64,000 nucleotides of DNA from Aurifilum marmelostoma (lineage: Eukaryota > Ascomycota > Sordariomycetes > Diaporthales > Cryphonectriaceae): assembly GCA_027559495.1 (NCBI GenBank), contig JAMXSV010000023.1, positions 1,240,001-1,304,000 on the forward strand, in the 5' to 3' direction. The translations under genes and the position numbers were made by a program. Positions 55,055 to 64,000 of the stretch are shown one piece after another (within the stretch, counting starts at the first letter, position 1; each line of letters opens with the position of its first letter). The notes beneath the pieces were generated by a model that did no database searches, was not told where the DNA came from, and saw only the letters and a list, made by a program, of their open reading frames with translations.

Positions 55055-57215
55055 TTAGGCAGGCACTCTATCGTACCGCCAGATGCGGGCGCGCATGTCG
55101 CCAGATCCGGTCGCAAAGTACTGACCGCTCGGGCTGGGGGCCACAGAGATGACCGAGTTCTTGTGGCCCTGGAGCATGACCTGGGTGTTGCCGGTTCTGG
55201 GGTCCCAGAACTGAACGCCGCGGTCCTTGGAGCCAGACATGACCCACTGCGCATCGGGCGTCAGAGCGACGCTCAGCACAAAGTCCTGCAAAGATCATAA
55301 AATGTTAGCCTTTCAGATTGTCACCGGAATCTTCAGTACAGCGAGGTCGGTCTGCTTCTTACCCGGTGTCCCTCGAACGTCTTGACACATCGTCCACCCT
55401 TAGGGGCCGACAGCCCGCCCTGGCGAGAAGAGCTGAGCTCCCACATCTTGATCGTCCTGTCCAGACTGCCACTGACGAGATCCTTGCCGCTGGGAGAGAA
55501 TGCAACACTGTAGACGCTGTCCTTGTGGCCGTCGGGACCCTCCAGGCGCTCGACGAGATGACCAGTTTGGATGTTCCAGACCCGGACGCTCTTGTCCAGG
55601 GAGCCCGCCGCAACAAGCGTGCAGTCAGGGGAAATGGCAACAGTAGTGACACCGTCCTCGATGGTGAGCGTAAGGATGCTGCTGGAGGTCTCTATATCCC
55701 AGAGCCTGACAGTCCGGTCACCGCTTCCAGACGCGATGGTGCGGCCGTCCCGAGAAAAGTCCAAGCTGTAGATGTCCTGCTCGTGGCCGGAGAAGGTGTT
55801 CCTGATCGTGCGAGACTGAATATCCCAGACCTGTTTCGAAAAACGTCAGCGCATAAGCTCATCAACACACACACACACACATACAAACACAAACACAAAT
55901 AGGTCGTCTGCTGGTGAACTTACCCGAATCAGCTTGTCCTCGGCTCCAGTAGCGAGGTACTTGCCATCAGGGCTGAAGCAGACGCTCCTGATGTACAAGT
56001 CGCCTCCAGTGTCGGCGCTGTCGTCCTGCAACACGCAGACCTTTTCTCCAGAGATGATGTCATAGATCTGCGCGGACTTGTTGCAGCCGGTGGCCACATA
56101 CTTGCCGTCCATGCTGAACCGGACGCAGCACACGACGCTCTCGTGGGCAAGGGTATGAACGAGGTCGACGTCGAGGATGCGAGGGACGGACGGGTTGAAG
56201 ATGACGAACCAGTCATCTCTGGCCTTCTTGTGCTGCGCCGGCAGCCGCTCGACGTCCAGGTCCCCCAGGGCGTTGGTGGGAGGGTGGTGCGGCTGGGCCA
56301 TCCGGGCGTGGTCCGGAGTCGGGTGCGTGCCGACCTGAGGGGACTGGCCTGGACCTCCCGGCCCCGGGTAGGGGATGGGAGTGTTGATCTGGGGTGTAGC
56401 AGGACCACCTGCAGGAGGCCGACCAACCCCGCGTTTACCGGGGCCGGGGCTGGCGGTGCTCGGTGGGGGTTGGGAAGGGAAACCGCCGGGGGCGGGACCC
56501 TGGGCATACTGAGGCTGGAAGGGAGGCGCCTGCGCCGGTGGGGGAGGAGGGGGCGGAGGGCCCTGGAGTCCCGGGGGCGGCTGTGGCATCTGGTGTGGAG
56601 GAGCCTGCTGCTCCTGTGGTGGGGGGGAGGCGGGATAGGACCGCCCTGGCCGCCCTGGCCAGACATGATGGCGCTGAAGGCATTGGTGCCCATGCCGATG
56701 GCAGGGGGAGGCGCCTGAGGAGGGCCAGCGTGTGGAGGAGGGCCGACCATGGCGCCCTGGGGAGCGCCGCCGCGGGCCTGTTCGAGCTGTCGGCGGAGGT
56801 GGGTGACCTCTTCTTCGAACCTGTCGCCGAACACGAGCTTGTCAGCACACACACACGTCTGCCATGAGGTGTTGGGGCGCGGGCGGAGGGGGGATTCACT
56901 TTTGCTTCAGGGCCATATGGGTCTGCTCCATGGCGTACACCTTCTCCCTAACAAGCTGCATCTCGTTGACCTGCGTCTGGACTGTTTGGGATTGGTTAGG
57001 ACCATATCAAGATGACGACGTTACGCGACGTTTTGCGATGGGAAGCCGCGAGGGCACGGCGTGCGATGCTCACTCTGGTGTTCATAGTTCTCAGACTGGC
57101 GAAGCTGGCTCTCGAATTCGGTCCGGATCTGGTCGAGCAGCTCGTTCAGGCGCGCGGCTCCATTGACCCCGGGAGGAGCACCTCCCATGCCGCGATGACC
57201 TGGGTACATAGACAT
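55055..57215 (-). CDS. rco-1: Tup1/RCO-1/RcoA global transcriptional corepressor, with one-base frameshift
   Basis: Exons on the minus strand: 57215-57074, 56981-56900, 56820-55924, 55830-55363 and 55285-55055. All introns are 77-93 nt with GT..AG ends. The N-terminal tetramerisation helix ([20 protein letters not shown].., then [29 protein letters not shown]) is typical Tup1_N, which binds Ssn6/Cyc8. A Pro/Gly/Gln-rich linker follows, then [22 protein letters not shown] and a seven-bladed WD40 propeller ([63 protein letters not shown]). The linker frame breaks at a seven-G run on the plus strand (56621-56627). Adding one base gives a continuous 606-residue protein, and the exon sum is a multiple of three only with that base. 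It is a nuclear repressor of many regulons. Confidence 0.94.
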
Positions 57216-60200
57216 TGTTGCGATGGCGCGACGGACCTGTCTGTTGACTGCCGGCGGCGGGTAGGGGTCTTGAAACAGCAGCGACGATGGGCAGGATTAG
57301 GCACGTATCGAGGATAAGAAGATGCCGGCAAGAGAAAGAAGAAGAAGAAAGCTGGGTTCGCCCGTCGCTGAGCACACGACCTGGTTAGACGTGGTTGGGT
57401 TTGGGGCTTAAAAGCGCGAGGTCGTCGACCCGTAAACGGTTTGCGCGACTGGGGAAGATTCTGTTGTGGGCTGGCGCGATCAGCACGGTCAGGCTGCTCG
57501 GCCCTGGAGCTTGGAGCTTCAGCGCCGGCGGTGCAGAGGTCCGCGGAGGGACGAGCAGGGAAGGCCCAAGTGGTCTGCGACGAGGGTGTTGAGGGCCTGG
57601 ATGGCAGCTGTCGAGACGATTGAGGCTTGTGGGTGTGGGGAGCGCGGGGGATCGTGGGAAGGGAGGAGGAAGAAAAGAAAAAAAGAAAGGAGAAGAGATA
57701 GAGAGGAGAAAGCGGGAGGTGGAAAAGCAGCCTAAGCAGCGCGGCCGAGAAGGGCAGAGCACAGAGCACGGTTGAGCTAAGACAGGCAAACTCCCCTTTC
57801 CCTCCTCCTCTGGAGATGGGGCTAGAGAGGGGATCCACCACCGGACACAACCCTGGTCTACGCCAGAAGTTTGTGCCAGGCCCGTTCCGGGCTAGCGAGC
57901 AGTCTATGGGGCCCAGGAGCGGGACGCCCTGGCCCCCCCCCCTGCCCCAAAAGTGGTGCCAAGTCCCTCTGCAAGGGTGCCCTACGCGCTGGGTCCACCG
58001 TACAGCGGTACTGTATATAGTGTGTGTGTGTGTGTGTGTGTGTGTCTGGTACAGAGGTACCTGTAAGTAGCCACAAAGGGCCAGGGTACCTCAGCTGGAC
58101 CCAACATGCTGACCCTTCACTGCCGACATAACTTAGTGTTCCTATCGTGGGCCCATGTGCCTGTCCGGTAGATTGTACAAGAGTACATGCGCGTAGTACT
58201 ATCTATGTACTGCGTGGTTGTAGGTCTGGTGACCACAGTCTAGATCTGTGACACAACGTATACGAATATGCAGGAAAAGAAGAAAAAGGCCCATAGCCTA
58301 ACCCAATTCCAACATTCTCGCAGGTTGTGCCTTGAGACTGGTCGTTAGTACGAGGTGCAGTAGCTATGAGAAGACCGGATGCCGCCGATCATACTGCTCA
58401 GTAGAAAGTGTACGTACCGTGAGTCTAGCGTCTTCCAGGAGAAATAGGCTCAATCTTTTGCAGAGGCTGCCCGTGCCGCATTTACTCCAGACAGCCTAGA
58501 CTTGCATGTCGCTCGAAAGCGGCTGTACGTCCGAGACAAGAAATTATATACTACACCAAGTCGGAGAGAAAGGGGTGGGAGGGCATGGGGAGGAACGATC
58601 CCAGGTCTCCAGATTGACCGGTCAGGCAACGTTTCAGTGGCTCGGCCATGGCCCTCTCGCCAGACCACGGATGAAGGCAACGAGAAAGAAAAGATATTAG
58701 GCCAGTCTTGTCTATCCATCCTGGCTCCCTCCTGATCGCTGTATCTCTTCCAAAAGGGCGATCGCAGGGGGCAAGCAGGATCATTAGACTGCGGACAAAG
58801 CGGCGAACAGGCGGTCGGTGCAGATGTGAGGCGTCCTGCCACCTAGTCTGGTCCGCACGAGAAGAGGAATGAGCGATGAAAACCAGGCAGGCAGGCGGCT
58901 AGGTTTGGATTGGATGTCGTTCTCTCATACCCCCACCCTCTCCCAAGGGCCGGTCAGCCAAGTAAGGACCTCGCAGATGTACTGTCTTTTTGGGCGCCGT
59001 ACTGTGCTGTGTACAGTGGTCCTACTACCGAGTATGTTACTACACACGAGACGGTCGTATGTGTTGTTATAGAGAGCAGGGGATCGTGGACCCGCATCCT
59101 TGCTTGCATCGGCAGGAAGAAGAGAAAGACAGGTGCAGCCCTCGGCCTGTGCGCCGTACAGCCTTGAACAAGCCTCTGCCCCGCGGCCCCCCAGAGACAA
59201 GTACTATGTGTACTTGGCGTGTGTGTACAATAGTATAGAATTGTATTACCATGTACGTACCCACGTCACGCGGGCACACTGCGACTGTACGGCGCATGCA
59301 GGTGTGGTGAATAATTGGGGAGGAAGGAATGGTAACATTGCCGTGAAACATGACAGGTTACCGCCCACATGCAAACACATACCCACACCTGCAAACACAC
59401 ACAGACACACAAGTCATCGCTGCTGCATAACACGTCTCTCTTACATACAGGCAAGGTGGTAAAGGTACGGTGGTCAGCATCTCTTCTACCTCTCTCGGGT
59501 TCCAGCGGCAGCCTCTGAGACACGCCATGTCAGCCGCTAACGTTTTGCACGACAATGACAAAAAATCACCAGCACTACTGTAGATCCTCCTTGCGGAAGT
59601 ACCTAGTACTAGTACTTGTGCTTGCCGCGGCTGCTTGCTACGTACTCTGGTACCCTCTACGGCAATCTACTCCGCAGGCTCCTTCCTGCCTGCATGCGTC
59701 GTTGCTTCTGCTTCTGCGGGAGGGGGCAGGACACCTCAGGCCCTCCTTCCTCGACCACTTAAAATGCCTCAGGCGGTTGAGTATCAGGTGACGATTCTTG
59801 GGAAAAACAGAAGAAACCAAGCCTGATTGGTCCGGTGAAAATAATTACGAAGACATTGCGGGAAAAATAAAAACAAAAACAAAGGACGGAAGGAAATACT
59901 ACCCTCCACTAGATAGATCTCTCGCCCCAGCCACGGCGCCATCACTCAGCCGTTGATTCATTCGTTTATGAAGGTCGACAGCCGTCAGAATCAGCCCAAG
60001 GGCACGCCCTGGCACCACCTCTACCCACCGTTGTTGCCGACAAGGCTGCGAGCCATCTCATCCCCCACAGCTGAGCTCGGTTGCCCATCGTAGTGAAAGG
60101 ATGTTTCGGAGGGGTGAGAAACAAGCTGCGATCTGAACACGACTGCTGTGGACTGGGCGGGCTGGCTGGCTGGCTGGTTTGGACCTTGTCTCTTGCGCTC

Positions 60201-61010
60201 AGGGGCCCGGCTCTGCTTGTCACAGCAGGTGCAGCCATGGTACAGTACACCGAGCCCAGAACACGTGTGGCTCGGCCCGAACAGTGGCGTCCCGAGCAGA
60301 GACGCTCCTCTCTTTCTCTTTCTCTCTCCCTCCACACTTACGAGTTCGACAAAACCTGCCCACGGTTGGGAACCTCGTTTCAGATGCCAGACAGATAATA
60401 TCCATCATCTTGTCTGCCTCGCTGCACATGTGTCGTGCGGACGAATGACGCGATTGGTGGGCTTTGGACGAGCTGCACCTGAGCAGTTCGACTACCCCTC
60501 CCCTTCTCCCCTGCGAGGCCTCGTGTCCTGCAGACCAATCACTCACCTACATGCTTTCTGTGCGACTTGGTGTTTCAAAACGTTCTTGAGGGCTCCTAAT
60601 TGGGAGCTGGGATACATCATACATCACCAAGAGCAGATGCTGCAACACTCTGAAGGCCAAAATGCTTAGCTACCAAAGTTGGTATCAGGGTATCAAAACA
60701 TATCTATGTTCGCCTTACGCCGCGCAGACAAATTCAAATGTTTTCTGTATCACCATCTTCCAGGCCACAGGGACAGATGGCAAATGCCATCTCGAGAGTG
60801 ATCCCAAGCACCATCGAGAGCTTGTCCAAGACTCGATATGTCGTTGGTCTTCTCAGCTTCCTCACGAAAAAGACGATCTGGGTCGTCGTCGGTGAGAAAG
60901 ACAGGACTGTGCGATTCCCAAGTGCAATGTTGCTGGCAGTGGGCGGATGTCGAATCTCGTGATGGGCCATGAGGTGAGGTGCCATGCCATACCGTGTGGC
61001 CTCTCCCGTC
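57216..61010. other. Long 5' region of Tup1 gene and intergenic DNA
   Basis: 3.8 kb without a supported gene. The first 0.6 kb is likely the Tup1 leader and promoter. A (GT)n repeat lies at 58021-58045. Further on are CA repeats (59380-59412) and unremarkable sequence. Open frames lack motifs. Confidence 0.55.
58021..58045. repeat. (TG)n dinucleotide repeat
   Basis: About twelve TG units. Confidence 0.9.
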
Positions 61011-61858
61011 CTATTCTTCCTGCTTGTCGGACGGGTCGCAAACAGAGCCGATGCAGCAGGATATGGTTGAGGTCTGCCGGCACGAGTCTCCATTTTGCGT
61101 CCTATGGCCTGACTCGATCACGTACGCCGCATCATCGCAAGGCGCAAAGAAAGGCGGCGCCTTAATGGCGCCCATATCACCTCTGCCCGCACACAGGCCA
61201 AGTTAGCAAGAGTGTCTATGCAGGATGAGGACACACGTTTCCCAATGTTTTGCCTTTACTCACCTGGCCTCGTTGATACAGGCTCCATTGCCGTCGTCCT
61301 GCCCTTCGGCGCATTCTCCGTTGTTCCATTCTCGCAGGTCAATGTTGCAGCCGACGACCATGCCGTCGTCCACACAGCCACAGACGATTGGAAGGGTGTA
61401 GCCAGTGCTGGTTATATGTTGTCAGTAATTAAGTGTCATAACAATAAGCAGAGGGTATGATAGACTGCTGACATGTAGCTGACGTCAAAGCATGGCCCCT
61501 CGGCCGGGCTGAATGCGGCCTCTATCAGGCCCTCGTTTCCATTCCACACCGGAAACCTGGCCTCGTTGACCTGAACATTTCCGGCCCAGCCCGGCGGCGT
61601 GTTGAACGACGTGCGCCTCCCTGGCCCGAGGATCCTGTCCGCTTCCGCGCTGGGGTCTGTCGGAGGACTGCCGTGGTTGTCCAGGATGCGGAGGTGAATG
61701 CTCGAGTGGTGCCTGTTCTCCACCGAGATGTGGAAGGCGTAGGCACCATCGACAGCAATCAAGTCGGCGGTGGTGGGTGGAGAAGCAGCGGCACCGGCTA
61801 TGGCTGCCAGAAGGAGGCAGAGGAAGAGGCTGAAGCCCTGGACTGAGATTAACAACAT
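61011..61858 (-). CDS. Secreted Cys-rich thaumatin-like protein
   Basis: Exons 61858-61473, 61407-61264 and 61182-61011 encode 233 residues. Introns are 61408-61472 (GTCAGC donor, CTGAC branch, ACCAG) and 61183-61263 (GTGAGT..GGCAG). The start MLLISVQGFSLFLCLLLAAI is a strong signal peptide, likely cut near GAAAS. The mature part reads YAFHISVENRHHSSIHLRIL (beta-sandwich start), RTSFNTPPGWAGNVQVNEA, GPCFDVSYITGYTLPIVCGC, VVGCNIDL and PPFFAPC, with a Cys-rich end (SCRQTSTISCCIGSVC). The spacing of Cys and the FDVSY..GYTLPI block recall thaumatin-like or CalA-like extracellular proteins of ascomycetes. It would be secreted or wall-associated; a role in adhesion or host contact is inference only. 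Confidence 0.75.
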
Positions 61859-64000
61859 GCTGAGGATTTCGGGGAAGGGGTGGCGGGGGTAGCAGCTGTT
61901 GATGGAGATCAAGCATGTTCCGAAAGTCTGTGGTCTTGTCTCTGGGATGGGAGGGGGCCGTCCATATTTATGTCTAACGAGAGGACCCAGAACATCAAGA
62001 GAAACTCCCTCAACTTGCACGTGAGGTTCTCATCTATACCATGTAGCATGTGGTTGAGCGCACTAAGACACATCGTCCCCAAGACCAAGCCGGCCAGGTC
62101 TAGTTTTCTCAACACACCAGAGACCGCCCTATCACCAAGGATCAACAGCCATCTGAATGTAAACAAGGCGTTTGTGCCGGTCTAGACGCATACTCTGCCC
62201 CTAGCATCGGGCGCCGGACGCTGGACGGACAACGCCTGATCCAAATATAGCTCGGCGCCGGGCCACACCTGAGCTCGAATTCTGGATGGCGATCACATGA
62301 ATCTGGCCTCATAATGTTGAGGGGAGAATCCACTAGGTAAAGTAGTGAACAAAAGGACAGTGTACGTTTTCGCCCACACCCCATACGTACACAGAGTCGA
62401 GACGCTCCTAATTAGTGGGTTTTCACGTACAACACAACACTGTGCGGCATTTGAGATGGCAGCACCTGGAACACTCGCCTTTTGTAATTATCATATGAAA
62501 AGTACATCCTTCTACGTGTCATAGAAGGCTGAGTGGTGAACAAGCAACCAGTTCTCAAAAGGTCGCATGCGGACAGGTAACTGATGGTGCACCAATCAAC
62601 ACCTCTCTATTTGCATTCCTTACACTCTCTGTCTTTTTTCCCCCGTGTATCCCATGCTCTTCCTGTATTTCAGCCTGCTCTCAACAAAAAGCTTCATTAC
62701 GACGAGTTCATTTCACATGTAGTGAATAGCAGACAACGGTAATATCCCAGGGCTTGAGATAATAAGCACCCGTCATTGATTACCAGAGACTTTTATGTAC
62801 ACGTATAACAGTCTACAAACCAACAACTGTGCAATCGTCCAAGCGTATGAGAATTACATTGTCTAGAAAAAGAAATACCGCGAAAGACTCGCTGTGGGCG
62901 CATGTTTGCATGTGTTAACACCTTGACTCACCATCTCCAAGCTCATCTGGCACGGTAACATCGTAGCATGAGGGGCTAAGTCTAACATAGCTGTCATCTG
63001 TGGCCATGAGAATGATTCCCTAAAAGAACATCTCCACTCCGTATGATCTTTTACAGCTTCACAAATGCCGAGGAATAAGGCTGCTGGTCCGGCATGCCAC
63101 TGTCTTCAACTACTGCATTATTGTTTTGACGAGATCTAGAGTGGTGATGCTGAGATGCTCCCAGCTCCTTGAAAAGATGTGAAGCAAGACAGCCGGGTGA
63201 AAGCTCTACGCATGCTCATCATCAATATATATATATAGGTAGAAGTACATGGATCCTAGGCGTATAAATGAGTATTAATCACTCAGTCTCGACATGGGTG
63301 AGAGACACTGGCTAGGGTTCTATAGCCAGACGAAGCCCTCTCGCACGCAGTGGACCAATCTGCCTTTCTTACTGCGCTCTGTATATACAATGCCCCTAAG
63401 TATTCTTCAAAAAATAAGAAAAAAAATTCCCAGAAGAGCAAGAAGAAAGAGAAAATCACTTTATACGTCAAAAGTTGCTCTTATAAAGCTCCAACTCTGC
63501 TATGACTGTGTTCCCGAGCGAAAAGGGCAACGAGGCTGTAGATATCATCGTACGCAGATCCCCATGTACTCCAGGAAGTATTCCTCAAGAGTCGAGGAAT
63601 TCATCAACATCATTCACACCCCCCTAGTCACTCGTCGCAGTTCCAACATTATTAACTTGTATCATAAAAAGTAAATATTAAATATAACCATCTACCAAGA
63701 TGTAAAACAATATCATGAGGCCACCAGGCTATGCAATGTACGGCAACATGATTATAGTAGTCCTCCGTCTCTCATAACTCCAAAGCCCTGGGAAGGTTTT
63801 CTTCCTGTCTCTCTGTCTGTCTGTCTCTCTCTCTCTCGCTTCCTCTGTCTGCACACTGCAAAAACCCTGGCCAACAACAGTCTTTCTGTGTCTAAGAAAA
63901 GGCACACCAGATCACATAAAGTGTACAGTCTTGACATCAAAATCATAACAAAACTCACAATCTCTTTTACCTCCGCCCCCTGTCCGGCGCATCGGCGAAC
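61859..64000. other. Intergenic to window end
   Basis: 2.1 kb with no supported gene. It is relatively AT-rich from 62600 onward, with an (AT)n tract near 63225-63237 and a TCTG/CT-repeat near 63808-63840. Confidence 0.6.

Noticed and set aside
1..64000. CRISPR arrays, bacterial operons, riboswitches
   Set aside because: Spliceosomal introns and fungal proteins throughout show a eukaryotic nuclear sequence; no regularly spaced direct repeats were found.

Overview
The window is nuclear DNA of a filamentous ascomycete (Pezizomycotina, most likely a Sordariomycete). Genes are GC-rich and broken by short introns (57-180 nt) with GT..AG ends and, often, a CTGAC-type branch site. Proteins diagnostic of ascomycetes include a Tup1/RCO-1 corepressor, a Zn(II)2Cys6 regulator, fused ADE5,7, a Doa10 E3 ligase and a BIM1/X325-type copper protein. 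Exon joins were worked out by eye, and each gene model below keeps one reading frame across all its exons (three need a one-base correction, see below). I count 15 supported genes plus one pseudogene and a few weak candidates.

Layout: 1-641 holds the decayed end of an aldo/keto reductase. 1273-2760 is a three-exon zinc deaminase whose two zinc motifs lie about 265 residues apart. 2761-4393 is gene-poor. 4394-5756 encodes a malate/C4-dicarboxylate (TDT family) transporter. 7697-12935 (minus) encodes the Doa10 RING-CH ligase of ER-associated degradation. 14814-18397 encodes an 1147-residue repeat protein with no convincing function. 19415-20894 encodes a salicylate-hydroxylase-like flavin monooxygenase. 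20895-24621 contains microsatellites and an unclassified mobile element with three copies of a hairpin-rich 79-86 bp terminal repeat and a decayed ORF.

24622-26998 (minus) is arginyl-tRNA synthetase with two possible starts, one giving a mitochondrial presequence. 27489-29444 (minus) is a FRE-type metalloreductase. It diverges from 31819-32589, a GPI-anchored His-brace copper-binding protein, so the pair may form a metal-uptake neighbourhood. After a 4.8 kb gene-poor stretch, 37366-41016 encodes a 1216-residue protein joining a degenerate kinase domain to a chymotrypsin-fold serine protease; this is the most unusual gene in the window.

43327-49776 (plus) carries a hydrophilin-like protein, a small Cys-rich protein, a PEBP-family protein and a Zn(II)2Cys6 activator, ending in a 56-base poly-G run. 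50253-52631 (minus) is ADE5,7, divergent from the RNase MRP subunit RMP1 (53429-54448). 55055-57215 (minus) is the Tup1/RCO-1 corepressor. 61011-61858 (minus) encodes a secreted Cys-rich thaumatin-like protein. The rest is non-coding.

Three conserved genes (transporter, Doa10, Tup1) each carry a single one-base frameshift exactly at a G/C homopolymer. Correcting each restores a full-length frame, so these look like sequence errors rather than dead genes.
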